DNA of 64,000 nt from Vibrio sp. Of7-15 (GCF_022347565.1 NZ_JAKRGH010000004.1:62001-126000); one strand, 5' to 3'; counted from the stretch's first letter, positions 44,501-53,761 are shown. A program made the numbers and translations. The notes: a model not told the origin generated them from the sequence alone.

Positions 44501-47500
44501 ACGCAACAAAGAACCTAGGCTAGTTCGAATAGAGTTAACATCATTCAGTTGGTCATAAGTCCACGATGTTGTTTGATACTCAGATTCTTTTTTGCCATCA
44601 ACAACAGTAATTTGCTCTTCAACTCGGCTGACCATACGCCCTAGATCATCGTAGGACATGGTCATCGTCTGATTTTTAGCATCGGTTTGTGAAACTAACT
44701 GGCCAAAAGCATCGTATTTATATGTCCACAATCCAAGATCAGGGTCATCAAGCGATACTTTATTACCGTGTACATCATATACCGTCGTTATTGTATGCCC
44801 ATCAGAACCAGCAGTTGTATGCAGTTTACCATCTGGATAATACGTCTTATTAACAAAAGAACCTTCAGGTTGGCTAAGGTTTATTTCCCACCCCATGGCA
44901 TTGAAATAAGATGTTTTATCACGTCCTTCAGCATCAACTGTCGTAATGCTTGATGGACCATAAGTATAATTGATCCAACTGTCTTTTTTACCAGCAGGGC
45001 CCGGCTCAGAAGTTGAAGACATTCTGCCTAAAACATCATACTGAGTCGTAGATATCTGCGGAATACCACCTTTAAAGTATGGGCGAGATATACCAGAAAT
45101 TTGATTATAAGCGTTGTAGCTTGTGTCTTTATAAATCCATTTTCCATTTACACCTTGAGTTACTTGGCGTAGCTCTCGACGCAACATATCATAGAAAATA
45201 ATTTCTTCGTTTAAGCCCGGTGTTGATGTCACTGCACAATATTTAGCGCCATCTGGAACATGCGAATGACACTGAGCAGAAGTAACAGGCAAATACTCAA
45301 CGGTTGTTTTCACATACCCTGTCGCATTTTTCTGCCATTTTTCAATCGCTCGTCCGAAGCCATCAAGATAGATACGCTGCTCCGCACCATTGATATCTTT
45401 AGTTGTTGTAACACGGTTTAAACGATCAACAACAGTACTCGATACCTGACCCAATGGATTGCTAACTGTATAAGTAGCAATAGATCCATTATAGCTTGGC
45501 GTTTCACTGTCTACACGAGTGCGTAAAGCATTTCCATGAAGAGCTGTTTGCTTCGTAGTCGTGACAATTCCATCACTGTTACGAATAAACTGTTTAGTAA
45601 TCTGTAGAGGGTGACCCGGCTGGCTAATTTCTTTTACCAATAACCCGGTTGCAGGATCATATTCAAATGAAAACGTCTTTGCTACTCGGTCCCCTTTAGG
45701 ACCAATAAACGTCTCAACTGAATGTGTATTAAGACCTAACAACCAAGCTGATTCATTATTCTCATAGGTGTATTCTGTTTGCTGTACAAAAGCTTCGCTT
45801 ACACCAGTAACAGGGTTATTACCTGTTGTAGTCACAGAAACAAAACCAACATTACCAAATACATCGACCTGAGATTGATCGGTAACGACTGTCGAAACTA
45901 ACTTACCAGCTAAATCATAAGATCGCTCTGTTCTTTGACTTTCAAAAGCACTCGCCGATTTTTGCACTACTTTAACAGGTGTTTGGTCAACAATAGATGC
46001 ATATAAATGGCTATCTATAACACTATGAACCGTATTTGTACGTTGCGCATTATCCTGCAAAATAGTGACTAAATCTGATGCGACTGGCGTTAATGTCGCG
46101 ACCTTCGGCTCACCATTAACATTAAATTCAGTCAATGGCTTGATGTCCCCTACTAAATAGTATTCTTCAGAAGGGATAATAACCGGAGTTAATGCAATTG
46201 TGCCAATTGGAACAAATAAATCTGGCTTTTTAAAATAAACCTTATCTTGATATCGAATCTCTTCAAGTTCAGAAATAGAAAGCTCTAAACGTTGAGAAAT
46301 ATCCTTATAACTCTTTTTAATTTCATGGCTTTCATGCTCGACATCACGAACGTCAAAAGTACTATGAACTTCACTTATCGGTGTTAGCCTTCTGAATTCC
46401 CAGAAAGACTCGTCAGTACACTCAGAACAATCAGACGATAGCACCTGTTGATTCGGTAAGTACTCAACACTTTTTTTAATTTTCTGATTTAATGGGCGTT
46501 GAGTATAGTAATGAAACTCTCTATTTCGGTAGTTTGTTCCATTAACGAACTCACGCTGTTTCACCCACTCAAAACCACTGATCCCTTTGTTATGAAGATC
46601 ATATTTCCCCGGGCCATACTGAAATAAGAAACTTGTCTGCCCATTGCCATTATCCGTATTTAATCTCGAAACCACTGGCATTGAGTTCGAATAATTACGT
46701 ACTGGGAACTCGGTAGCCGCACCTTTATTCGGCACACTGTGGTCACCATAAGTACCAAATTCAACACTTGAGCTTTGCCCTAGGCCGTTGGTTACTTTCG
46801 ACAATAACAATACTGGATCACGGGATTCTGTATTCGTTTCACAAATAAGATCAGAACCAGAACTACGACAAAAATCAATATTACTGTCTTGATTAAAATC
46901 AAGCCACCAATGGCGAGGTGCCCCCCAACCTGTTACCTTAAATTCATAGCTTTCACCAAATAGATTGGTGCATTGCATTAGGCTTCCAGTACCACGACAA
47001 AAATCAACTTTTCCATCTCGATTTAAATCTAGCCACCAACGTTTTCCATCATCCCCCCAAGTGCCAGGCCAGCCCTTACCACCTTCAAGAATGATATCGT
47101 TGCTAAGTTGGTTAACTTTTCCAACCGAGCCTAATGAACAAGTTAAGTTGCTTCCATTGCCACTCTTATTGCCTGTCGCACGACAAAAATCACTCGCGCC
47201 ATCGCCATTAACATCAATCCACCAGCGCTTTTTCTCTTCTCCTAAATCATCAATAGGATATAGCTGCTGTTTGTCGCCAATAACGGAGCCAGAATTAAAA
47301 GATGTACACCTAGCAACACCACTACCTACACGGCAAAGATCTTTATAACCATTACCGTCTAAATCAACCCACTGGGTACTTTTTGATTTTTCCCAAAGAA
47401 GATCCGTAACAACAATTTCATCTTGCCAAGATTTACCACCTGAATTAATGCTACAGCGAAGATCATCAATATCACGACGACAAAAATCAACTTGGGAGTC

Positions 47501-48799
47501 ACCATTAATATCAAGCCACCAGCGGAACTCTTCATTTCCCCAACGCGACATAGGTAAAATGAGGTCACTTACAGTACCGTCAGCACCAAATGTTGAACAC
47601 AACAATTCATTGCCATTTTTACGACAAAAATCTGTTTTCTGATCACTGTTAATATCAGTCCACCAGTGTGCTTTACTGTCTCCCCAATACGTAATTGGGA
47701 ACGTTTTTTCCACTGATTGCTGCTGAGGAAGATTAAAATGACAGCTGATCGACGAAGCTGAGGCTACTTTACAGTAATCGAGTTCACCATTACCGTCGGC
47801 ATCTACCCACCAGTTTCGAGCAACGTCTTTCCAGTGACTTGGTAAGTTAACCTTTCCCCAGTCACCGATACGTTTAGAAGCAATTTTCTTATTCAGGAAA
47901 AGCTGATCTTTTTTAAATTCAGGGCTTTTCTGCCACTCAAACTTTGTCGCTGGTAGACAGGCATTATTAGCATCGCAGTAGCTAATTTCACTAATATACT
48001 GACCAGATAAAGAGGAACCAGTTTCACTTAAAGGTGCTCGTTTTAACGCTAAGTAATTACTTGTTTTACCCGCTGTTTTTATAACGATTTTATTCAAAAG
48101 CTTATTGCTAGAAACCAGAACGCCATCTTTTTTATAATGGACTGGATAGTAGCTCGCTGATTTTCCTGTATAAGGTTCGTATACAAACTCGACATCGTAA
48201 ATGTCGTAGCTGATCGACTGAATGTTCCCTAACTCATTATAAGAATAAGTAATTGGGTTTTGACCAGTAGTGTTCGTATCTTGTGTTAATTTCCAAGAGT
48301 TGACTGGCTCATGATACGAATAAGTGTATCTTTCACCTGCTTTCGTTTTTACAGTAAAAGAGCTGCTTGAATCAAGAGCATCTCCATGCAATTCAACTTT
48401 ACTGTAATTATCAGCAAGAAGACGATATATAGAACCATCTTTGCCTTTGGTACCAGTAGAAGTAATTAAACGTGAGCCATCTAAACAGAAATTATCTTGT
48501 TCTGTGTTATCAGCTGCACGACTGATCCCATCTACTGCAATAGAAGATCCACATCGGCTAATACTCGAAAGGCCACTAAGAGAAAAGCCAGGGCCAATAA
48601 CACTATTGACTGAGCCCTGACTTGAATAGTTAATAGTAAGGTCTGGGGTATTTCCCCCTTTGCCTTTTGGTAGCTCTATTGGAATCTGATAAGAAGCAAG
48701 ACCTTGGTCAACCACAAGCTCACCTGGAAGGGTTCCCACTTCCAAAGCATAGCTCGCGCCTGACGCTAGAAATGCAACTAGGCCAACCACTGTTTTCAT
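41555..48799 (-). CDS. Giant secreted SpvB/RHS-repeat protein
   Basis: 2414 residues. Signal peptide (cleavage near YALE), then an SpvB/Tc-toxin B-type domain (GELVVDQGLASYQIPIELP, NYSSQGSVNSVIGPGFSLSG). Residues about 328-650 hold seven repeats of the form WWxDxNxD...DFCR...C. RHS/YD repeats follow (YDAFGQLVSQTDAKNQ, YDDLGRMVSR), interrupted at about 1500-1760 by a charged helical insert, and closed by the RHS core (GRVYDSTIGRFLSADAF, NPMKYNDPSGH near 2120). The last 288 residues are a Gly/Ala-rich hydrophobic stretch and a unique tip. RHS shells of Tc and related toxins enclose a C-terminal effector; here Sec export is predicted and the tip activity is unknown. AAGGAT precedes the ATG. Confidence 0.93.
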   Translation of the reverse strand: MKTVVGLVAFLASGASYALEVGTLPGELVVDQGLASYQIPIELPKGKGGNTPDLTINYSSQGSVNSVIGPGFSLSGLSSISRCGSSIAVDGISRAADNTEQDNFCLDGSRLITSTGTKGKDGSIYRLLADNYSKVELHGDALDSSSSFTVKTKAGERYTYSYHEPVNSWKLTQDTNTTGQNPITYSYNELGNIQSISYDIYDVEFVYEPYTGKSASYYPVHYKKDGVLVSSNKLLNKIVIKTAGKTSNYLALKRAPLSETGSSLSGQYISEISYCDANNACLPATKFEWQKSPEFKKDQLFLNKKIASKRIGDWGKVNLPSHWKDVARNWWVDADGNGELDYCKVASASSISCHFNLPQQQSVEKTFPITYWGDSKAHWWTDINSDQKTDFCRKNGNELLCSTFGADGTVSDLILPMSRWGNEEFRWWLDINGDSQVDFCRRDIDDLRCSINSGGKSWQDEIVVTDLLWEKSKSTQWVDLDGNGYKDLCRVGSGVARCTSFNSGSVIGDKQQLYPIDDLGEEKKRWWIDVNGDGASDFCRATGNKSGNGSNLTCSLGSVGKVNQLSNDIILEGGKGWPGTWGDDGKRWWLDLNRDGKVDFCRGTGSLMQCTNLFGESYEFKVTGWGAPRHWWLDFNQDSNIDFCRSSGSDLICETNTESRDPVLLLSKVTNGLGQSSSVEFGTYGDHSVPNKGAATEFPVRNYSNSMPVVSRLNTDNGNGQTSFLFQYGPGKYDLHNKGISGFEWVKQREFVNGTNYRNREFHYYTQRPLNQKIKKSVEYLPNQQVLSSDCSECTDESFWEFRRLTPISEVHSTFDVRDVEHESHEIKKSYKDISQRLELSISELEEIRYQDKVYFKKPDLFVPIGTIALTPVIIPSEEYYLVGDIKPLTEFNVNGEPKVATLTPVASDLVTILQDNAQRTNTVHSVIDSHLYASIVDQTPVKVVQKSASAFESQRTERSYDLAGKLVSTVVTDQSQVDVFGNVGFVSVTTTGNNPVTGVSEAFVQQTEYTYENNESAWLLGLNTHSVETFIGPKGDRVAKTFSFEYDPATGLLVKEISQPGHPLQITKQFIRNSDGIVTTTKQTALHGNALRTRVDSETPSYNGSIATYTVSNPLGQVSSTVVDRLNRVTTTKDINGAEQRIYLDGFGRAIEKWQKNATGYVKTTVEYLPVTSAQCHSHVPDGAKYCAVTSTPGLNEEIIFYDMLRRELRQVTQGVNGKWIYKDTSYNAYNQISGISRPYFKGGIPQISTTQYDVLGRMSSTSEPGPAGKKDSWINYTYGPSSITTVDAEGRDKTSYFNAMGWEINLSQPEGSFVNKTYYPDGKLHTTAGSDGHTITTVYDVHGNKVSLDDPDLGLWTYKYDAFGQLVSQTDAKNQTMTMSYDDLGRMVSRVEEQITVVDGKKESEYQTTSWTYDQLNDVNSIRTSLGSLLRVDQQGKMIKQYYYDSVGLLTKEELITPEQTLVRSFEHNGLGQVVKESRPNQFELNFQRDTETGIVTKIWGDISQLQLNFSPEEYKKVIQPLIDEALLKANDYLAKAKELTTQAHVYKARQEEYYALRDEVISIDGTFENQKFAELASAELSGRPLEVFENEFGEQFFQVPSRTVIIPGLVDIPVIQEANYHLKLEGNLLRKVSFEEWDEIKPLLTAKGEVAYYGEFRDGSLGLAKVELERDHPLYDQLVRSYFDRLKLLSEDIQRLEYVADQTHRDAISYVEAAEQLVGLVKQVKLISAKYESLGQQSQTEYAALSELDSNNHAKGKIVYWTLNDLDAEGRVTSELYGNGLVNSFDYNEGTGQLQNIMTFKGREAVRRLHYSYDRTDNVTLRHDLINDISETYTYDTLDRLRSNTLVGLNNKHTQNPLFNKTYSVIYDDAGNIKYKSDVGHYIYADPNHAHAVTRAGDKEYSYDANGNMVSGDGKQISWNSLNKPIEIKSSTGTVRFAYDETGQRYFKSNQNGDKTWYLGQSYERIERGNGEIEHKQYINAGGKLVAINIDRKKSNPDGLTASFDKQVRYLHSDALHSIDLITDQWGNVVDRKNYDAWGKARPFEWTKDASFIEQSLMVNRGYTSHEHIEETDLIHMNGRVYDSTIGRFLSADAFIQAPDNSQSYNRYSYVINNPMKYNDPSGHFFKKIGKELRRFRDKVVDLVEDNWEVIAAVVVTVVTVGAAAPWVASWGAASLAAGSIGNAVVAGAIGGAVGGAVGGALITKSFSGALKGALTGAISGAAGAFGGYYATNSLSIGAQKVAVSALGGCAAGAVSGGSCKEGAKLAVQAQVLSIGIELVTNAVPTYKRPDNRNGVYKPNGTAVVDPNSNNIGIATNTTDFRRVGLNVSNPGSLSEGSLFSRFFAEIPGFNSGAVLHDVFAGGFERAFPVLTQIPGSSLLYNQSSIFHVIGLNYVGLGARSFGYYGDNLRK
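46845..47830 (-). repeat. Seven tandem Cys-paired FG-GAP/VCBS-like repeats within the RHS gene
   Basis: Each unit of about 45-52 residues carries WW-x-D-x-[ND]-x-D/N-x-x-x-D-[FYL]-C-[RK] then a second Cys. D-x-N-x-D patterns recall calcium loops, and the fixed Cys pair suggests one disulfide per blade. Seen directly in the translation. Confidence 0.85.
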
Positions 48800-48825
48800 T
48801 TATGTATCCTTAAAGTCCAGTAGAA

Positions 48826-49161
48826 TTACTGGCTCGAATTTTTGAGTGTCTCTATTTCTTTAGATAACGTGTTTATTTGATTTTCCAATTCATCTAAGTT
48901 TTCTAACTCCGATGACTCACGCTCTTTAATCGTATTTTTTACTGTATTATCATCAGTAAAAAGCACTTTTCGAATCTGCTGAACGCTAACTTGATCATTT
49001 AAAGTATCAACTGAATAATCATGTACATCCACGCTTTGTGAACTGGGTAATGTAGAGGTTTCTTCAACACTGTCTGTCGGAAATACTTCCCAAACGGCCC
49101 AATTAATTACAACTAAGGCTAAAGAAATAACGAGAGAAATTAAGGTGACTTTTTTCAACAT
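48826..49161 (-). CDS. Membrane-anchored coiled-coil protein in the RHS operon
   Basis: A 111-residue protein with an N-terminal transmembrane helix (about residues 5-25) and a C-terminal coiled coil (ESSELENLDELENQINTLSKEIETLKNS, in heptad spacing). It has no signal cleavage site and no recognised family. It sits 26 bases ahead of the RHS gene and six bases after the small secreted protein gene, so all three are probably one transcript. A tether or chaperone for the RHS protein is a guess from position. Confidence 0.65.
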   Translation of the reverse strand: MLKKVTLISLVISLALVVINWAVWEVFPTDSVEETSTLPSSQSVDVHDYSVDTLNDQVSVQQIRKVLFTDDNTVKNTIKERESSELENLDELENQINTLSKEIETLKNSSQ

Positions 49162-49167
49162 AAAATA

Positions 49168-49536
49168 TTATTCAGATAATATTTCCACACCATGAAGATT
49201 CAAGCCGTAATTAGGGGCACATGTACGATCTAATAGCAACATAACCTTTTTATTTTGAGATTGTGCTGTTGCAGAAGCAGAAAATAGCCAATCAGAGTGA
49301 ATATTGGTATTCACACTAACATTATAAGACACTTTTCCTTCGGTATTAGTTACTTCACACGGAGTTTGCATCTTCTCGTTTACATGTACAGTAATTCTAT
49401 GACCACCATCCCAATAACGAGCAACCTTACTGATCGTATACGGTCCATACCATTTCTGACCAGCTCCAGCATTAGTTGTTGCAGATACATTAGATGAAAG
49501 GGCCAAACCAAACAGTAAGACAAACAGCTTTTTCAT
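49168..49536 (-). CDS. Small secreted protein, first gene of RHS operon
   Basis: A 122-residue protein with a signal peptide (cleavage near VSA) and one Cys pair (TPCEV and RTCAPNYG). WYGPYTISKV near the mature N-terminus and AQSQNKKVMLLLD...GVEILSE at the C-terminus recur in the divergent gene at 49936-50289, so the two are paralogues. No family is named with confidence; a short all-beta fold of the SubB/OB type is only an impression. ATG at 49536 has AAGGTG seven bases upstream, while a far upstream frame start (49608) is rejected. Confidence 0.75.
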   Translation of the reverse strand: MKKLFVLLFGLALSSNVSATTNAGAGQKWYGPYTISKVARYWDGGHRITVHVNEKMQTPCEVTNTEGKVSYNVSVNTNIHSDWLFSASATAQSQNKKVMLLLDRTCAPNYGLNLHGVEILSE

Positions 49537-49935
49537 AAAAAAACACCTTATATTTATTAATTTACGTGTAAAGTGAACAAAATTCACCCTTATAGAATCG
49601 CAGGACATTACCAGAATAGATAACTCAACTCAATAAATATAAATAAACAGATAGATAATAAAAATCAATACTTCACCCATTGTCAAAGTTTAATAAAAAT
49701 AAATTTTGATATAGGTCTAAAACTAAAGATAACAGTATACGAAACCTTAAAAGGTCATCTTCATTAACAAAAATAAAACAAAAATCCTGTGATCAATTCT
49801 GTTTTAAAAATTCATAGGCAACTATTAATAACTAACAAAATAAAAACTTACTGTTTAAATCAGCAACTGAACCTAGACAACCATATAAATCTTGTTTATA
49901 TTGCCGCCAATTAATCACATTGAAGAATAAATAAT
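49537..49935. other. AT-rich divergent promoter region
   Basis: A 399-base, very AT-rich gap between the two divergent small-secreted-protein paralogues. It should hold the promoter of the RHS operon and that of the plus-strand paralogue. A-rich tracts could bind H-NS-like silencers; no specific operator was identified. Confidence 0.45.
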
Positions 49936-50289
49936 ATGAAAAAATTAAGTTTTTTACTTCTGATGCTTTTTTCAACAAGTAGTTTTGCAGCGTTAGAATG
50001 GATGGGACCATATACAGTTAAAGAAGCAGGTTCGGGAGCTCCAGCCGTTTATGCTGTGCTCACAGTTCATATAAATGAAGTTGATCAATTAAAAACAGGT
50101 TGCTCATTAACCGACCAGACGGGTATGTTCAGCTATTGGTCACGAAGCCTAAATGATTACTTTTCTCTTTGGCAGTCTGCCCTTTTAAGTGCCCAAGCAC
50201 AAAACAAAAAGGTTATGCTGCTTGCTGACACTGCAAACTGTTCTGAATATGGCTCATACTTAGTGGGAGTAAAAGTACTTTCTGAATAA
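49936..50289 (+). CDS. Small secreted protein, paralogue of the RHS-operon gene
   Basis: A 117-residue protein with a signal peptide (cleavage after SFA) and mature start ALEWMGPYTVKEA. It shares with the 49168-49536 product the motif W-x-GPYT, a mid-protein Cys, AQNKKVMLL, a late Cys-x-x-YG and the terminal LSE. Two cysteines (TGCSL and NCSEYG) probably pair. Ends in a strong terminator. Function unknown; being secreted and co-located, it may accompany the RHS protein at the surface. Confidence 0.75.
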   Translation: MKKLSFLLLMLFSTSSFAALEWMGPYTVKEAGSGAPAVYAVLTVHINEVDQLKTGCSLTDQTGMFSYWSRSLNDYFSLWQSALLSAQAQNKKVMLLADTANCSEYGSYLVGVKVLSE

Positions 50290-50299
50290 TATCTTTTAA

Positions 50300-50329
50300 A
50301 AAGCCGAGAATGATTATTCTCGGCTTTAG
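50300..50329. terminator. Bidirectional terminator
   Basis: AAAGCCGAGAAT (50300-50311) and ATTCTCGGCTTT (50316-50327) pair perfectly around a four-base loop, between convergent genes. Confidence 0.9.
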
Positions 50330-50354
50330 TTATACACAGCTAATAATTTATACC

Positions 50355-51665
50355 TCACCCCATAAAACCAAGATCTTTGGTTGTAAAATTCGCTAGGTTT
50401 GGAAACACTTGTTGTAATTGGCTGTCGCTATTAACGCCCATCCAGCGTGCAATGGTGGCACCGACTTGCTCTACCGATGTTGTTGGTATCATCCGGCCCT
50501 TATTAAAATCGTTCACGCCATCCAGAATTAACGAAGGCCAACTGCCGTACATTTGTCGGCCATTTAATGCGCCGCCCATTACCCAGTGGTTGCTGGCCCA
50601 ACCGTGATCAGTACCTGCCCCATTACTGGCTAATCGTCGTCCAAAATCCGACATGGTCATGGTTGTGACTTGCCCGCCAATACCTGCGGTATCCAGAGAT
50701 TGCTGAAACGCGGCTAAAGACTGACTTAATTCAGCTAACAAAGTTTGATGATCGCTTAATTGGTTGGCATGCGTATCAAACCCACCCATGCCCACAAAAT
50801 ACACTTGTCGTTGATGGCCTAATTGCTCACTGGATTTAATTAAACGCGCTACCGTATGTAACTGCTGGCTGAGTCGGTAATCTGGGAAATGCCCTTCTTC
50901 TGGCGATGATTCCAATGCTGACGCGAGAGTATCTCGGATAGAAATAGAGTCTTTTTTGACTTGATCAAACGCGCGACCAAATGTGTTATCGGGTTGCAGC
51001 GCTAACACTTGATCAAAGCTGGATTTTCGTGCGCTGTTACCATTGGCCCAAAGCGTGGGTAACCCACTTGAATTGATCAGGTTCGCGGTGTGTTGCTCGC
51101 CATTTAATAACTGAACATAACCGTTAATACTAAAGGTTGGACTAATAGCTGCTTCTCGCCCCGCCAATATGTCCATCATGCGCCCAGCCCAACCTAATGT
51201 TGTGTTGTTGCCTGCCCACCCACGTTGCCACTCGGCTTGCTGAGAGTTATGAGAAAACAGGAATGGCGGTAAGGTTTTCGCGCCGCTGTCAAACTCTGCT
51301 TTAGTGGCGGGCTCAATCAACACGCCACTGTTCACAATAGGAACGGCTTTGCCTGCATTCACCAAAGCTTGAAGTTCTGCCATTGAAGGATGTAAGCCGA
51401 GCTCAAGACTAGAGCCCGTGTTTAAAGAAAGGGGTAAAAGATCCGCCTGAGGGAGTGCTATGTCTGGCCTTGCTGCTGCATATTCATCGTAGTGGCTGTT
51501 ATCTCTTGGCACCAGCATGTTAAACCCATCGTTACCACCAAACAGAAATACGCATACCAGTGCTTTATAATCGTTGGCTGGTAACGCGTAACTTGAACGC
51601 GTATCTAGCATTGAAATAAACGGTGCAGCTGCCATGGCCGCCAATAATTGTCTGCGAGTCACCAT
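50355..51665 (-). CDS. DUF1501 family Tat-exported protein
   Basis: A 436-residue protein with a twin-arginine-like signal (VTRRQLLAAMAAAPFI) and the DUF1501 layout: LVCVFLFGGNDGFNMLVP, LGWAGRMMD, VYFVGMGGFDTHANQLSDH, TMTMSDFGRRLASNGAGTDHGWASNHWVMGG. The fold belongs to the sulfatase/alkaline-phosphatase-like superfamily; activity is unproven. It overlaps the upstream DUF1800 gene by one base (TAATG), the standard pairing across marine bacteria, so the two act together outside the cytoplasm. Confidence 0.92.
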   Translation of the reverse strand: MVTRRQLLAAMAAAPFISMLDTRSSYALPANDYKALVCVFLFGGNDGFNMLVPRDNSHYDEYAAARPDIALPQADLLPLSLNTGSSLELGLHPSMAELQALVNAGKAVPIVNSGVLIEPATKAEFDSGAKTLPPFLFSHNSQQAEWQRGWAGNNTTLGWAGRMMDILAGREAAISPTFSINGYVQLLNGEQHTANLINSSGLPTLWANGNSARKSSFDQVLALQPDNTFGRAFDQVKKDSISIRDTLASALESSPEEGHFPDYRLSQQLHTVARLIKSSEQLGHQRQVYFVGMGGFDTHANQLSDHQTLLAELSQSLAAFQQSLDTAGIGGQVTTMTMSDFGRRLASNGAGTDHGWASNHWVMGGALNGRQMYGSWPSLILDGVNDFNKGRMIPTTSVEQVGATIARWMGVNSDSQLQQVFPNLANFTTKDLGFMG

Positions 51666-53284
51666 TATTTACGCTCCTCTACATGAAACTCTTGGCTGTT
51701 TAATACGATATGTAATGCATTACGCACTTTAAGAGCTTGCTTATCATCCCTTAATTTCTCAAGAGCTTGACGCACAATAACTGTAAGTTCTTCACTCATT
51801 TCTTGACCTAAGAAACGACGATCAATTTCAGCAATTAAGGCATCATGATCATTGGCAATTAGCTCTAACGGTGCGGCATTAATGACGATGCGTTTGGGGT
51901 TCTCTTCACTATGGTAATTTGTATTACCCGAAGCCCCCCACATTTGGTTACTGATATTGATAAAGTTATTCCAACTTAGTATCTCAAACTCAGGAGCGAC
52001 TTGCCCGCTGTCTTTAATTTCGCCTAGTGGAGCATAATCTGGTGAATAGAAGTTAAATACACTTGGAGACGCGAGAGGCCCTTGGCCATACGCCCAAAAA
52101 GTCCCATTTGAATTATGGTATTTTCCTGTTGGATCCGCTGTTTTCGCTTCCATAGCACGGTATAGATTTGCCATAGAAATCAATGGTTCTTTTAACTTCA
52201 TAACCGGACCATTTAGCGCTTCTTCATCCAGTAAAATCGCGCTGATCACCGCTTTTAGATCGCCCCTGACACCATTGCCATTATCAGCAAACAGGTTAGC
52301 AACACGTTCGATGTATTGAGGTGATGGGTTAGATGTAACCAAACGCTGGATCAACAAACGAGATAAAAACGGTCCCGTATTAGGGTGATTCAGTAACATA
52401 TCCATGGCCTGTGCCATATCCGCTTCTGGTGTTTGCCCTTGCGCGAACACTTCCCCCATTACGATTTTTTGTTCAAAGTCATGCTCTTCAGGGTACGCCA
52501 CCATGGGTGAGAACCAATCTCCTTTTTTAGAACTCCACCACGGTTTTTCTCTTTTCGAAAGGTGCCAACTGGTAAATACTCGTGCGAGATTTTCGATATC
52601 ATCTTGGCTGTAAGTCGGAATAAGAGCCCCTTTGTCATCCAACATAGGCGATCCATCGTTATTTAAACGATACAAGCCAATACTGAACAACTGCATGACT
52701 TCACGAGCGTAGTTTTCATCGGGGTAACGATTTTTATCAGGGTTGGCTTTTTGGTTCGCCATCATTGATAAATAATCCCCCATCGCAGGATGCAGGGTTA
52801 CCGCTTCAATTAAGTTGCGATAATTACCAAACGCATTCTTGAGCAACATATCGTAATAATCGGCCATTTCAGCTGAACGACCATTAAGGCTAGCTCCATA
52901 GCGTGAAATCACAAATATTTCACTCAAGGCAAAAGCAACTCGTTGGCGAAGCTGATCTGGGGCATTAATAACCCTATCCCACCACACACCTGCACGATGA
53001 GATTGATTTGGCTCTTCTTCGCCTGACACATAAGTTCGTAATAAAGGAAGATGTAACGTTGGTGATTGCGAGAATTGAGTTTGAAGCCATTGCTGGTAAC
53101 CTACACTCGCAAGCTGCTCATAGCTACTCGGGGTTGGGCCAAATGTTGCGCGGTACAATAAGTCGTACCTTTGGTTTTGTTCAAGGGCTGCTGGCGGTTC
53201 TTGACTACCACTTTCTTCACCACACCCCGCTAAAAAAAATGCACTTAAAAAGATAAGTACCCACTTTCGACTAAGACAAACCAT
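51665..53284 (-). CDS. DUF1800 family lipoprotein
   Basis: A 539-residue lipoprotein (lipobox LAGC) of the DUF1800 family: LLYRATFGPTPSSYEQLASVGYQQWLQTQF, RVAFALSEIFVIS, YPDENYAREVMQLFSIGLY and VFNFYSPDYAP. Function of the family is not known; it nearly always sits with DUF1501. ATG at 53284 follows a GGGTG site; GTG at 53293 would add three residues. Translationally coupled to the DUF1501 gene. Confidence 0.92.
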   Translation of the reverse strand: MVCLSRKWVLIFLSAFFLAGCGEESGSQEPPAALEQNQRYDLLYRATFGPTPSSYEQLASVGYQQWLQTQFSQSPTLHLPLLRTYVSGEEEPNQSHRAGVWWDRVINAPDQLRQRVAFALSEIFVISRYGASLNGRSAEMADYYDMLLKNAFGNYRNLIEAVTLHPAMGDYLSMMANQKANPDKNRYPDENYAREVMQLFSIGLYRLNNDGSPMLDDKGALIPTYSQDDIENLARVFTSWHLSKREKPWWSSKKGDWFSPMVAYPEEHDFEQKIVMGEVFAQGQTPEADMAQAMDMLLNHPNTGPFLSRLLIQRLVTSNPSPQYIERVANLFADNGNGVRGDLKAVISAILLDEEALNGPVMKLKEPLISMANLYRAMEAKTADPTGKYHNSNGTFWAYGQGPLASPSVFNFYSPDYAPLGEIKDSGQVAPEFEILSWNNFINISNQMWGASGNTNYHSEENPKRIVINAAPLELIANDHDALIAEIDRRFLGQEMSEELTVIVRQALEKLRDDKQALKVRNALHIVLNSQEFHVEERK

Positions 53285-53761
53285 GCATAACACCCAGTTA
53301 ACATTTTTGTCACCCTACCAAATACCCGCTAGTTCAACAAGGATATCTCTACTAATTATGTGGGATTGGTTCAGGTAAAAATCAAACAGGTGTTTCGATT
53401 TATAAAGCAAACAAACACCAAATATTGGCCTACACTTCCACCGTACAAATACAATGATCTGATTCTATTGATGTCAGTGTTTTCACCCATAATAAACATG
53501 CCTCAAAGCCCATACGTAAAGAATGGTTTTCAATAAATTTCATTTTTATGAGATCAACTCGCCAATAAATGTTAATTTAATATTAAACAAGTTGCCTATA
53601 TTGGTACATCTTCTAAGTTTTCAACAATGAGTGCTATCTACTCTTCTCAGCCATAAACACTAAAGCTATGTAGATATACAGCATCATATTTTCCTGTGTC
53701 TCCGGTTCAGCTGTATTTTTAATCGGTAAGCACCTATTTAAACGAGAACAAAGGAATGATT
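53285..53761. other. Divergent intergenic region upstream of oxidative cluster
   Basis: AT-rich 477-base gap between the DUF1800 gene and the amine oxidase cluster. It must hold both promoters. No clear promoter pair, operator or gene was supported. Confidence 0.4.
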
